From Oceanospirillales bacterium (GTDB taxonomy: Bacteria > Pseudomonadota > Gammaproteobacteria > Pseudomonadales > Endozoicomonadaceae), in contig SIHQ01000006.1 of NCBI GenBank assembly GCA_004762125.1, positions 141,978-205,977 on the forward strand: 64,000 bases of DNA. The letters are read 5' to 3'. Made by a program: the position numbers and the translations under genes. Positions 39,430 through 48,407 of the stretch are shown in pieces. Below the pieces are notes generated by a model. That model was not told the DNA's origin, made no database searches, and saw only the letters and a program-made list of their open reading frames with translations. Within the stretch, counting starts at the first letter, position 1, and every line of letters begins with the position of its first letter.

Positions 39430-40319
39430 ACACTGAACTGTTACTTCAGCTGACCATCAATGGCCTGATAGTTGGCTTGCTGTATGGCGTTATCGCTATG
39501 TGTTTCGTACTCATCTATAAGTCCACTCAGGTAGTGAACTTTGCCCAGGGTGAGTTTCTGTTGATCGGGGCTTGGGTTTGCTGGGCTACACTCGTCTGGT
39601 TACAGCTGCCTTTCTGGCTTGGCTTTATTCTGACCCTTGCTTTTATGACCCTGTTCGGCATTTTGATACAGGCGGTCTTTTTAAAACCCATGATCGGTGA
39701 ACCTATTATCGCGGTCATTATGGTCACTATTGGTTTGTCGATTTTCTTTCAGGCATTAATGAAATGGATATTTGGTGTTTCAGCACAGTCTTATCCACAG
39801 GTTTTTGAAACCAGCACTATTTCCATCGGCGGCCTGAACGTTGAGCTGGCTTATATCATGAGCCTGATCTTCTCCTTCCTGATGATGGCCGGATTTTACT
39901 GGTTCTTTCGCTATTCAAGAATGGGACTGGCCATGCGCGCTACAGCCTTTGATCAGCAGGTAGCCAGTAGCCTAGGTATTTCAGTATCCAAGGTGTTTGC
40001 AGCCAGCTGGGCCATTTCTGCCATGGTATCAGCTACCGCCGGCATCGTGATGGGTATGGTAAACGGTGTGTCTGACGCCCTGTCGTTCATCGGTATCAAG
40101 GTATTCCCTGCGGTTATCCTGGGTGGTCTCGACTCCATTGTTGGCGGCGTCGTTGGTGGTGTGATTATCGGTGTGCTGGAAAACCTCGCCGAGTTTATCG
40201 ACAGTCAGTACCTCCATATCGGCAACCTTTACACCATTGCGCCTTTTTATGTGTTGCTGATCATTCTGGCCTTCAAGCCATACGGTCTGTTCGGCACTAA
40301 AGACATTGAACGTATATAA
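39426..40319 (+). CDS. livH: Branched-chain-type ABC transporter permease (LivH-like)
   Basis: Inner-membrane permease, 297 aa, of the LivH family. NGLIVGLLYGVIAMCFVLIYKSTQVVNFAQGE at the N-terminus is the family hallmark; about eight membrane helices follow, with RATAFDQQVASSLGI as ATPase-coupling loop and GGLDSIVGGVVGG near the end. It overlaps the ligase gene by 4 bp and pairs with LivM. Confidence 0.93.
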   Translation: MNTELLLQLTINGLIVGLLYGVIAMCFVLIYKSTQVVNFAQGEFLLIGAWVCWATLVWLQLPFWLGFILTLAFMTLFGILIQAVFLKPMIGEPIIAVIMVTIGLSIFFQALMKWIFGVSAQSYPQVFETSTISIGGLNVELAYIMSLIFSFLMMAGFYWFFRYSRMGLAMRATAFDQQVASSLGISVSKVFAASWAISAMVSATAGIVMGMVNGVSDALSFIGIKVFPAVILGGLDSIVGGVVGGVIIGVLENLAEFIDSQYLHIGNLYTIAPFYVLLIILAFKPYGLFGTKDIERI

Positions 40320-40334
40320 CAGGGATTGTTGAAC

Positions 40335-41408
40335 ATGATTACTCTATCCATGCGTCCCTGCGGTGACTTTCGGACCACATACAAGGCTGATACGCGGATA
40401 TTCGAAACCCGCTTTATTCTGTTATTAACCATTATGACCGTGGTAGCGCTTTGTTTTGCGCCATTGTTTCTGGATGCTTACTACCTGACTCTGTTTATTC
40501 AGGTTTCATATCTGGGTATTGCAGCTCTGGGGCTAAATATTCTGGTGGGTTTTACCGGACAAATATCCCTCGGTCATGGAGCCTTCTTCGGCTTTGGCGC
40601 GTTTGCCTCAGCCTGGATCAGCAACAGTTTTGCTATTCCGGTCTGGTTATCAATTCCACTGGCTGGTGTACTAACCATGGCCGTGGGCATGATGTTCGGC
40701 TTACCCGCAGCCCGGATCAAAGGTTTGTATCTGGCCATTGCCACCCTGTCGGCGCAGTTCATTATCGAAGATTTTTTTGCACGGGCCGACTGGTTTTCTG
40801 GTGGTTCCTATGGTGCTGCCGCAGACCCAGTCAGTCTCTTCGGCATGGACTTCGACAGTGATCAGTCTTTCTTCTACATTGCCCTGTTCGCACTGGTATT
40901 TATGTACCTTTGGGGCACGAACTTGATGCGCAGTCGAGATGGTCGAGCCTTTGTTGCTGTTCGTGACCATTATCTGTCCGCAGAAATCATGGGTATTAAC
41001 CTGACCTGGTATCGCTTGCTGTCCTTCGGTGTGTCGTCTTTCTACGCAGGAATCGGTGGTGCACTTTACGGTCATTATCTCGGTTTCGTCTCTGCAGAAG
41101 GCTTTACCCTGATGATGTCAGTGCAATTCCTTGCCATGATCATTATCGGCGGACTGGGTTCTGTTCAGGGCGCATTACTGGGCACTATATTTATCGTACT
41201 GTTACCGGAAGTACTGGAAGCAACGGTATCACTGATTGGTTCTACCGGCCTGATGGATGCAGGCACACTGGTTGAAAACCTTGCCTACTTCAAGGAAATG
41301 GCTGTCGGTCTGGTCATTATCCTGTTCCTTATCTTTGAGCCGGATGGTCTGGCTCATCGCTGGAAGCAGATCAAGTCGTACTGGAAGTTTTATCCCTTTG
41401 CTTACTAG
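40335..41408 (+). CDS. livM: Branched-chain-type ABC transporter permease (LivM-like)
   Basis: Second inner-membrane permease, 357 aa from ATG 40335. This start is chosen because AGGGA (40321-40325) lies nine bases upstream, whereas two earlier TTG codons touch it. Motifs: SLGHGAFFGFGAFASAW and AVRDHYLSAEIMGINLTWYRL (coupling loop), IIGGLGSVQGALLG near the end. It follows livH by 15 bp. Confidence 0.93.
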   Translation: MITLSMRPCGDFRTTYKADTRIFETRFILLLTIMTVVALCFAPLFLDAYYLTLFIQVSYLGIAALGLNILVGFTGQISLGHGAFFGFGAFASAWISNSFAIPVWLSIPLAGVLTMAVGMMFGLPAARIKGLYLAIATLSAQFIIEDFFARADWFSGGSYGAAADPVSLFGMDFDSDQSFFYIALFALVFMYLWGTNLMRSRDGRAFVAVRDHYLSAEIMGINLTWYRLLSFGVSSFYAGIGGALYGHYLGFVSAEGFTLMMSVQFLAMIIIGGLGSVQGALLGTIFIVLLPEVLEATVSLIGSTGLMDAGTLVENLAYFKEMAVGLVIILFLIFEPDGLAHRWKQIKSYWKFYPFAY

Positions 41409-41460
41409 TTATCCATCAATAACCAAAAGCAAAACAAAAATAATAAAAGGAGAAACTCCG

Positions 41461-42717
41461 ATGCAAAAAACCAAAATTCTAAAGGCTTCCGTTATTGCGG
41501 CTGCAGTAGGTACTTTGCTTACCATGCACGCAAACGCAAACGCCAAGGAAAAGGTTTTTGTAGGCCACCTGGCTGATTACTCTGGCCCAACCGCAGCCGT
41601 AGGAAAGCACTATGCTGATGGTATCAAAGATACCCTGTCATGGCTGAACAGCAACGGTGGTATTGATGGTACAGAGCTTGAATTCGAGTCTATTGATTAT
41701 GCCTATAAAGTGCCCCAGGCCATCAGCAATTATAAAAAATGGACATCCAGAAAAAATATGGTCGCTATGCAAGGCTGGGGAACGGCTGATACAGAAGCCC
41801 TGATATCTTTTGCTGCCAAGGACAAGGTTGCGATTTTCTCTGCTTCCTATTCGGGGCATTTGACTGACCCCACAGGTAAAAACCCAAAAACAAAGAAACC
41901 GGCTCCCTATAATTTTTTTTACGGTGCCTCTTATTCAGATACCTGTCGGGCTCTCGCACAATGGGCCAAGAATGACTGGGATCAAAAAGGTAAGTCAGGT
42001 AAGCCAGGGTTCATTCACATCGGTGATAATCATCCCTACCCTAACGCTCCCAAAAAAGCTTGCGCTGAATACGCTGAAGAAATTGGTTTTGATGTTAAAC
42101 CACCAGTAATGGTTTCAATGAAACCCGGTGATTTCAAAGCCCAATGCCTTTCTGTAAAAACCAGTGGCGCTGACTATGGCTACGTTGCCAATCTCGGTAG
42201 CTCAGCTGTTTCACTGATAAAGTCATGCGAGACCGTAGGAACAGACATACAGTTTATGTCTAATATCTGGGGTGGTGACAAGCTCATCTTCGAGGCGGCA
42301 GGCAAAGGAATAGACAACTATGTATTCCCTGCAATGACACCTTTCTGGACAGACAATGTGCCTGCTCTGGAAAATGTTCGTGAGATCGCTCGTAACAGTA
42401 GCCGGGATGTCAGCTTCCAGCCTCACCATTATATACGTGGAGTCTGTACCACACTGTATATGGCCGAAGCGATGAAGTGGGCCAAAGTTAACGGTGGCAT
42501 CACTGGAGAAAACGTCAAGAAAGGTATGTATGCCAAGAAGAACTGGGTACCTGAAGGAATGGATGACGTTTGCCTCCCTGCTAACTGGACCAGCAATGAT
42601 CATCGCGGCATTAACACCGTGAACATCTATCAGGCAAAATGGAATGGTGGTGATATCAACGTTGATCGAATCTCCCAGATAGAGCTGCCACGTCGTGACG
42701 ACTGGTTGGGCTATTGA
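41461..42717 (+). CDS. Periplasmic substrate-binding protein of the Liv-type importer
   Basis: A 418-aa family 4 (Leu/Ile/Val-type) solute-binding protein. ATG 41461 follows AAAGGAGAAA and begins a signal peptide ending at NANA-KE. VGHLADYSGPTAAVGKHYADG opens the binding domain. At 418 aa it is longer than LivJ (about 367) and belongs to the branch found next to CoA-ligase genes, so branched-chain amino acids need not be the ligand; aromatic or aliphatic acids are as likely. Confidence 0.88.
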   Translation: MQKTKILKASVIAAAVGTLLTMHANANAKEKVFVGHLADYSGPTAAVGKHYADGIKDTLSWLNSNGGIDGTELEFESIDYAYKVPQAISNYKKWTSRKNMVAMQGWGTADTEALISFAAKDKVAIFSASYSGHLTDPTGKNPKTKKPAPYNFFYGASYSDTCRALAQWAKNDWDQKGKSGKPGFIHIGDNHPYPNAPKKACAEYAEEIGFDVKPPVMVSMKPGDFKAQCLSVKTSGADYGYVANLGSSAVSLIKSCETVGTDIQFMSNIWGGDKLIFEAAGKGIDNYVFPAMTPFWTDNVPALENVREIARNSSRDVSFQPHHYIRGVCTTLYMAEAMKWAKVNGGITGENVKKGMYAKKNWVPEGMDDVCLPANWTSNDHRGINTVNIYQAKWNGGDINVDRISQIELPRRDDWLGY

Positions 42718-42817
42718 TTCCGGTTACTGATTCTGGTTGCTACGGTTAGTTACTGATCATTTAGCGTGGAAATGACCTTGCCGGAACCTGTCCGGTTCCG
42801 GCTCCATGGAGTGCGTT

Positions 42818-43633
42818 ATGGAAGCCGCAAAAAAAATTAAAACAGCGGAACCGATACTGAGTATCAATAATATCGAAGTCGTGTACGACGAAGTAATTCT
42901 TGTTCTGCGTGGTGTCAGCCTCAATGTTCCGCAAGGTGAAATTGTTACCCTACTGGGCCCTAACGGTGCTGGTAAGTCCACAACCCTGAAAGCTATCTCC
43001 GGATTACTAAAATCGGAAGAGGGTGAGGTCAACCGAGGCGAAATCACTTTTATGGGTGAGCGCATCGACAAGAAGAACGCTGAAGACATTGTTCGTTCCG
43101 GTATTTTTCAGGTAATGGAGGGTCGTCGTATTATTGAAGATATGACCTGTGTCGAAAACCTTCGCCTCGGAGCTTACACCCGTAAAAAGAGTAATATTAA
43201 AGATGAAATTGAAAAAGTTTTTCATTACTTCCCTCGCCTGAAAGAGAGAACCGGCTTCGCTGGTTATCTGTCCGGTGGTGAACAACAAATGCTGGCGATT
43301 GGCCGAGCCATGATGGCGCAGCCCAAAATGATTCTTTTGGATGAGCCTTCCATGGGTCTTTCCCCTCTGTTGGTGAAAGAAGTATTCGGCATTATCGAGA
43401 AGATCAACAAGGAGCAGGGTATCACCATGCTCCTTGTTGAGCAGAACGCCAACTTTGCTCTTAAATGCGCTGACTACGGCTACATCATGGAATCTGGCAA
43501 AGTGGTACTGGATGGCCCTAAATCAGAACTTCTGAACAACCAGGATGTAAAAGAGTTTTATCTTGGCGGTTCCGATGAACGTAAAAGCTTCAAAAACCTT
43601 AAGTCTTATAAAAGACGCAAACGCTGGTTGTAA
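42818..43633 (+). CDS. livF: Branched-chain-type ABC transporter ATPase (LivF-like)
   Basis: Second ATPase of the importer, 271 aa from ATG 42818, chosen over ATG 42806 because GGAG (42807-42810) lies seven bases before it. Walker A GPNGAGKSTTLK, signature LSGGEQQMLAIGRAMM, Walker B MILLDEPSMGLSPLL, and LLVEQNANFAL are all LivF-like. The C-terminal tail (KNLKSYKRRKRWL) is an extra basic extension. It follows the binding-protein gene by 100 bp. Confidence 0.93.
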   Translation: MEAAKKIKTAEPILSINNIEVVYDEVILVLRGVSLNVPQGEIVTLLGPNGAGKSTTLKAISGLLKSEEGEVNRGEITFMGERIDKKNAEDIVRSGIFQVMEGRRIIEDMTCVENLRLGAYTRKKSNIKDEIEKVFHYFPRLKERTGFAGYLSGGEQQMLAIGRAMMAQPKMILLDEPSMGLSPLLVKEVFGIIEKINKEQGITMLLVEQNANFALKCADYGYIMESGKVVLDGPKSELLNNQDVKEFYLGGSDERKSFKNLKSYKRRKRWL

Positions 43634-43646
43634 TGGAGGTTAAGTA

Positions 43647-44861
43647 ATGTATTTCGATCAAAAAGAAACCTTCAATTTGCAGGAAAGAGAAGAGTATTTG
43701 CTGGGAAGACTCAGGGAAACTCTTACTCTGGTATTAGAGCAGACTGACTACTATCAGAAAGTGCTTGGTACATTGAACCCTGCGTCTCTGCACAGTATTG
43801 AAGATTTACAACAGTTACCGGTCACCCGAAAATCCGATCTGATCCACCAGCAGCAAGGATCAGCGCCTTTCGGTGGGCTAAATAGTGTTGATCCTGGAAA
43901 AGTTGCTCGCCTTTTTCAATCACCCGGCCCTATCAATGAACCTGAAGGTAAAGGTGAGGACTGGTGGCGTATGGGCAGAGCCTTTTATGCGGCAGGATTC
44001 AGACCAGGTGACATTGTTCATAACACCTTGTCTTATCACCTAAGCCCCGGTGGATTCATTCTCGACTCGGGAGCAAGAGCCTGTGGCTGTGCTGTTATAC
44101 CTGCTGGCGTTGGTCAGACAGAGCAACAGTTACAGGTGATCTCTTCACTTAAGCCAAACGGTTATGCTGGCACACCATCCTTTCTTAAAATTCTTCTGGA
44201 TAAAGCGGACACTGACAACATTGATGTATCGTCAATCAAAAAGTCCCTCGTGACGGGTGAACCCTTGCCAGAATCACTGAGAAAGTACTTTATTGATCGC
44301 GACATCTCTTGTTTACAGTGCTATGCCACCGCCGATGCCGGCTTGATTGCTTACGAAGTGGCTGATGAGCTGGGAATGCTCATTGCCGAAGATATTATTA
44401 TGGAAATCGTTAAACCCGGTACTGGTGAATTGGTTAAACTTGGAGAAACCGGAGAAATCCTGGTCACTAACTTTAATCAGGAGTATCCGTTAATTCGATT
44501 TGCTACCGGTGATTTAACAGCAGAAATTCTTGAACCTGATCATTCCGGTAGAACCAACCGTCGTATAAAAGGATGGCTTGGCAGAGCGGATCAATCCACT
44601 AAAGTAAAAGGACTGTTTGTTCACCCCAACCAGATAACGGAGGTGATTAAACGTCACCCAGAGATCAGTAAGGCACGGTTACTGGTCGAGCGTTTTGACG
44701 GCCGTGATGCCATGACTTTAGTATGCGAGAGCGAAACAGATATTGACATACCTCAGGTTGAAGCAAGCCTTAATAACATCTGTCGATTAAAAGGAAAGGT
44801 TACCCAGCTTGAAACAGGAAAGGTAAAGAGTGACGGTCAGTTGATCGAGGATTTGCGCTGA
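43647..44861 (+). CDS. Phenylacetate-CoA-ligase family protein with a replaced P-loop
   Basis: A 404-aa member of the PaaK-like adenylate-forming family, 13 bp after livF. C-terminal motifs are conserved: CYATADAGLIAYE, FATGDLTAE, RIKGWLGRADQSTKVKGLFVHP. The phosphate-binding loop, normally SSGTTGKPT-like, reads QSPGPINEPEG, so ATP handling may differ or activity may be lost. Expected substrates would be aromatic or short carboxylic acids brought in by the ABC importer. The gene ends inside a strong terminator stem. Confidence 0.85.
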   Translation: MYFDQKETFNLQEREEYLLGRLRETLTLVLEQTDYYQKVLGTLNPASLHSIEDLQQLPVTRKSDLIHQQQGSAPFGGLNSVDPGKVARLFQSPGPINEPEGKGEDWWRMGRAFYAAGFRPGDIVHNTLSYHLSPGGFILDSGARACGCAVIPAGVGQTEQQLQVISSLKPNGYAGTPSFLKILLDKADTDNIDVSSIKKSLVTGEPLPESLRKYFIDRDISCLQCYATADAGLIAYEVADELGMLIAEDIIMEIVKPGTGELVKLGETGEILVTNFNQEYPLIRFATGDLTAEILEPDHSGRTNRRIKGWLGRADQSTKVKGLFVHPNQITEVIKRHPEISKARLLVERFDGRDAMTLVCESETDIDIPQVEASLNNICRLKGKVTQLETGKVKSDGQLIEDLR

Positions 44862-44877
44862 GATCAGCGCAAATCCT
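44848..44877. terminator. Terminator overlapping the end of the liv/CoA-ligase operon
   Basis: A perfect 14-bp inverted repeat, AGGATTTGCGCTGA (44848-44861) and TCAGCGCAAATCCT (44864-44877), containing the last codons of the ligase gene. It lies between convergent operons (this one and mlaFEDCB) and can serve both. Confidence 0.75.
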
Positions 44878-44884
44878 TAATAGC

Positions 44885-45199
44885 TCATGCCGAACAGGAG
44901 GAGTCCTGGAGAACTTCCTCAAGACCACATACTCTGGCCAAAGAGGCCAGTTCATCGGGAACCGCTAAAAAACAAAGAGTCGTATTGTTTTGTCGAGCTT
45001 CTCGAATCCACGATAAACAGAGAGACAGTGTAGAGCTGTCTCCCTTTTTCAATTCCGACATATCAATCTGTATAGCATCAGCCTGCTGCAGATCATCAGC
45101 CATCAGCCGTTTACCATCACTTTCAATATCGGCAGCATTATCGAAATTAACCGAGCCTTTAAGCAAATAGCGACCTGCATCAATCCGTCCCAGCGCCAT
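44885..45199 (-). CDS. mlaB: STAS-domain protein MlaB
   Basis: Cytoplasmic STAS subunit that stabilises the MlaFEDB phospholipid transporter by binding the ATPase MlaF, 104 aa. The STAS fold is recognisable (IQIDMSELKKGDSSTLSLCLSWIREA), with the conserved Thr/Ser surface at the helix start. It overlaps mlaC by one base and is the last gene of the operon. In related genomes ibaG follows directly; here the accessory block begins. Confidence 0.88.
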   Translation of the reverse strand: MALGRIDAGRYLLKGSVNFDNAADIESDGKRLMADDLQQADAIQIDMSELKKGDSSTLSLCLSWIREARQNNTTLCFLAVPDELASLARVCGLEEVLQDSSCSA

Positions 45200-45870
45200 C
45201 AGCTTTTATCATCCTTTTTGTGGTCACTATCTTCAAGAATCTCAGTCCAGTGATCAACTACATAAGGTACTTTCTTGTACTTATCCATAGCATCGGCAAA
45301 CTGCCCCTGGAACTGCTTGGCAATATTAATGCCCTCAATAGTTACGTTGCGCGCTTTCCATTGACCATCGGCATAAACCATTGAATAAAAGAGTTCGACA
45401 CTGCGGTTACTGGTTTTAACCTTCATTTTGACAGGTATACGACCCAGTTTGCCTTCCTGATACTGTTTCATGACTTCAGGAGACGTTTTGTCCACACTGT
45501 CGATTTCAAGAGTGGTGTCATCCAGAGATAGCAAAGCCTTACCATAAAAGCGAATCAGGCTGGTTTTGAACACCTTCTGAAATTTCTCTACCTGATCAGG
45601 GCCTCGATGAGCGTAGCGGCCCATAACGTAGCGAGACACCTGATCAAAGGCCACTACCGGTGACAACAGGCGATCAACTTCTTTAAAGAAACCATCGGGA
45701 TTCTTTTTGTAGACCTGTTTGTTGTTCTGGAAAATACTCAGTAACTCTTCGGTAATTTGCCGAACTTCCACCTCAGGCGGCTGAATGGCTGGAGCCGCCA
45801 TAGCTTTTACTGTCAGGCATGCCAGAACAGTAGCTAATAAGAACTTTTGAAATACGCTGATCAGTCTCAT
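45199..45870 (-). CDS. mlaC: Phospholipid-binding periplasmic protein MlaC
   Basis: Soluble carrier that moves phospholipids between the outer-membrane MlaA complex and inner-membrane MlaFEDB, 223 aa. A signal peptide (FLLATVLACLTVKAMA) is followed by the Ttg2/MlaC fold: DQVSRYVMGRYAHRGPDQVEKF and the MVYADGQWKARNVTIEGINIA segment near the C-terminus. It is 41 bp after mlaD and overlaps mlaB by one base. Confidence 0.95.
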   Translation of the reverse strand: MRLISVFQKFLLATVLACLTVKAMAAPAIQPPEVEVRQITEELLSIFQNNKQVYKKNPDGFFKEVDRLLSPVVAFDQVSRYVMGRYAHRGPDQVEKFQKVFKTSLIRFYGKALLSLDDTTLEIDSVDKTSPEVMKQYQEGKLGRIPVKMKVKTSNRSVELFYSMVYADGQWKARNVTIEGINIAKQFQGQFADAMDKYKKVPYVVDHWTEILEDSDHKKDDKS

Positions 45871-45911
45871 ACATTATCCCTCACCAACAAACTGCTATTG
45901 AGAAGCCCGTT

Positions 45912-46379
45912 TTACTGGTCGTCCTTGTTGACTGACCCTAACAGGAACTTGCCTATTAACTCTTCCAGTATAACGGCTGACTGAGTATCCTCGAATCGAC
46001 CACCATTCTTGATATAGTCAACTTCACCACCAATACTGACGCCAACGTACTTCTCGCCCAAAAGACCGGCCGTCACAATGGAAGCTGTACTGTCGAGTGG
46101 TAGATTGTCGATCTTGGAGTTAATCTCCATTTCAACCTTTGCCATATAGGTGTGTCGATCCAGCTCAATATTTGTGACACGCCCGATAATGACACCGGCC
46201 ATGACTACCTTGGCTCTTGGCTTAAGCGCCCCGGTATTATCAAACATGGCTGAAACAGTGTAGGTTTTATTACTGGAATCCAGTGACAGACCACTAACCT
46301 TAAGAGCCAGTACCAATAGCGCCAGCACCCCTGCCAACATAAAACCGCCGACACTAATTTCGATTGTTCTCATCCGCAT
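45912..46379 (-). CDS. mlaD: MCE-domain protein MlaD
   Basis: Inner-membrane-anchored MCE ring subunit of the phospholipid transporter, 155 aa from ATG 46379, chosen because GGAG (46389-46392) lies nine bases upstream. An N-terminal helix (VGGFMLAGVLALLVLALKV) is followed by one MCE domain (DNTGALKPRAKVVMAGVIIGRV, TAGLLGEKYVGVSIGG). The gene starts one base after the mlaE stop. It ends without the longer C-terminal helix of some homologues. Confidence 0.95.
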   Translation of the reverse strand: MRMRTIEISVGGFMLAGVLALLVLALKVSGLSLDSSNKTYTVSAMFDNTGALKPRAKVVMAGVIIGRVTNIELDRHTYMAKVEMEINSKIDNLPLDSTASIVTAGLLGEKYVGVSIGGEVDYIKNGGRFEDTQSAVILEELIGKFLLGSVNKDDQ

Positions 46380-46380
46380 C

Positions 46381-47172
46381 TCAGAGATCTCCAAACATGA
46401 CAGCGGTCAAAATAAAATCCAGTCCCAAAATGGCCATGGAGGAATACACAACGGTTCGGGTTGTCGCACGACTCACGCCTTCTGAAGTAGGCACCGCATC
46501 ATAACCCTGATAAACAGAAATCCACGTCACGACAAAGCCGAATACCAGGCTCTTGATCATGCCGTTGCCAATATCATTCACCAGCCTGACGGAAGACTGC
46601 ATGCTGGACCAGAAAGAACCTTCATAAATTCCCAACCAGTCAATACCAACCATCGCAGCACCAAGAATACCTACTAGACTGAATATCGCAGCTAGTAGCG
46701 GCATGGCAATAACACCTGCCCAAAATCTCGGAGCTATGATTCTTTTGAGCGGATCCACACCGATCATTTCCAAACTGGACAGTTGTTCAGTAGTTTTCAT
46801 CAGGCCAATTTCTGCTGTCAGTGCCGACCCGGCCCTACCAGCAAACAGCAAGCCTGTTACTACAGGCCCCATCTCTCTTAACAGGCTCAATGCTACCATC
46901 TGACCAACAGCACCTTCAGAGCCGTAACGAATCAGAATGTTATAACCCTGCAGCGCCAGAACCATGCCGATAAATAGACCGGACATTATGACAATAAGCA
47001 GAGAGAGCACACCAATGCTGTAAAGCTGATGTGTCAGTAGTGAAAAACGATTACTGAAACCTGCTCTGGAAAAAATAGCCAGAAACAGAAAAACCCCTGA
47101 ACGCCCAATTGACTGCACATGCTCCAGACCAAAGCGCCCCAGCTGAGCCAGTCGTTCACTCAAACCAGTCAA
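46381..47172 (-). CDS. mlaE: Phospholipid ABC transporter permease MlaE
   Basis: Inner-membrane permease of the Mla system, 263 aa, a typical length. [29 protein letters not shown] contains the conserved coupling region; several helices flank it. The stop of mlaF and the start of mlaE are two bases apart, so translation is coupled. Confidence 0.96.
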   Translation of the reverse strand: MTGLSERLAQLGRFGLEHVQSIGRSGVFLFLAIFSRAGFSNRFSLLTHQLYSIGVLSLLIVIMSGLFIGMVLALQGYNILIRYGSEGAVGQMVALSLLREMGPVVTGLLFAGRAGSALTAEIGLMKTTEQLSSLEMIGVDPLKRIIAPRFWAGVIAMPLLAAIFSLVGILGAAMVGIDWLGIYEGSFWSSMQSSVRLVNDIGNGMIKSLVFGFVVTWISVYQGYDAVPTSEGVSRATTRTVVYSSMAILGLDFILTAVMFGDL

Positions 47173-47173
47173 A

Positions 47174-47986
47174 TCAATTCTCCTGCCCTAATAAAGCCGA
47201 CCGGTAGTCCTCGGCAGGATAGTGAAAAGGAACGGGGCCATCAGACAGCCCGTTCATAAATTGCTTAACCCTTGGTTCTGTTGAATTCATCAAGTCATCA
47301 GGCGCACCCTGCCCTATTATCCCAGCATCAGCAATCAGGTAAAGGTAGTCAGAAATAGACGCTGTCTCATGCAAGTCATGGGAAACCACCACACTGGTGA
47401 TTCCCAGAGATTCATTCAACATTCGAATCAGCTTCACCAAAACCCCCATGGCGATAGGGTCTTGTCCAACAAAAGGTTCGTCGTACATGACCATAGCCGG
47501 GTCAAGCGCTATGGCTCGGGCCAATGCCACTCGACGATTCATTCCCCCTGACAACTCAGCTGGCATCAATGACCATGCACCACGCAAACCTACTGCTTCA
47601 AGCTTCATAAAAACAATATCCCGAATCATGGCTTCGGGAAGTTTTGTGTGGATTCGAATGGGAAATGCCACATTTTCAAACACAGAAAGGTCGGTAAACA
47701 GAGCTCCGCTTTGAAACAGCATGCCCATTTTTCTGCGAGCCTTAAACAACTCTTCTCTGGAAAGGTCATCCAGATTCTGCCCATCAACATAGATAGAACC
47801 AGCATCGGCTCGCAACTGACGACCAATGAGGCGCAGCAGGGTTGTTTTACCGGTACCCGAAGGTCCCATGATACCGACCACCTTGCCACGGGGAATAGTC
47901 AGATCAATATTGTCGAAAATAGCTCGATTCCCGCGAGAAAAAGATAGACCGCGAATCTCGATAAAATTCTCACTAGCCTCAGACAT
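47174..47986 (-). CDS. mlaF: Phospholipid ABC transporter ATPase MlaF
   Basis: ATPase of the MlaFEDB complex, 270 aa. Walker [14 protein letters not shown]-loop [16 protein letters not shown], signature [15 protein letters not shown], Walker [16 protein letters not shown]-loop VVSHDL. First gene of mlaFEDCB; the complex maintains outer-membrane lipid asymmetry. It shares a 421-bp upstream region with the divergent yrbG-kdsD-lpt cluster. Confidence 0.96.
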   Translation of the reverse strand: MSEASENFIEIRGLSFSRGNRAIFDNIDLTIPRGKVVGIMGPSGTGKTTLLRLIGRQLRADAGSIYVDGQNLDDLSREELFKARRKMGMLFQSGALFTDLSVFENVAFPIRIHTKLPEAMIRDIVFMKLEAVGLRGAWSLMPAELSGGMNRRVALARAIALDPAMVMYDEPFVGQDPIAMGVLVKLIRMLNESLGITSVVVSHDLHETASISDYLYLIADAGIIGQGAPDDLMNSTEPRVKQFMNGLSDGPVPFHYPAEDYRSALLGQEN

Positions 47987-48251
47987 TAGCAGGCGATTCC
48001 TTGCATCGTAGTGGTACAGTGTTCAACGACTCGCCTCTCTCCCTGATAAGACTGACTGAGCACTGTCATAAGTATTGCCAATGAAACATCTCCTCTGGTT
48101 TAATTCCAAAAGAGCTGGCTACCTTAATTGACAAGGACTGCCATCAAAATATCCATTCAGGTAATTATGTCGCTTTTTACACATTTTTTGAACTAGCAAT
48201 AGAGCTATCAATATTATCCTTCATTCGGTAACCTTCCAGTTACATTTTTTC

Positions 48252-48295
48252 AATGTATTTACGTCACTACTGAAATGTATTTACGTCACTACTGA
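48252..48295. repeat. Perfect 22-bp tandem duplication in the mlaF-yrbG promoter region
   Basis: Two head-to-tail identical 22-bp units (48252-48273 and 48274-48295), each containing TTTACGTCACTAC. The period is two DNA helical turns, so each copy presents the same face. The 421-bp region (47987-48407) otherwise holds no gene. It lies about 265 bp from mlaF and 112 bp from yrbG and could be a duplicated operator or a recent slippage product. Confidence 0.85.
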
Positions 48296-48407
48296 GTAGT
48301 ATCGAACTGTTCGAGTGAAACCAGCTCGCAACCTAATGATTAACACTCACTGTTTTTCGGCAAATCCTCAGTATTAGTAATAACCAATTAATAGAGTACA
48401 TCTATAC

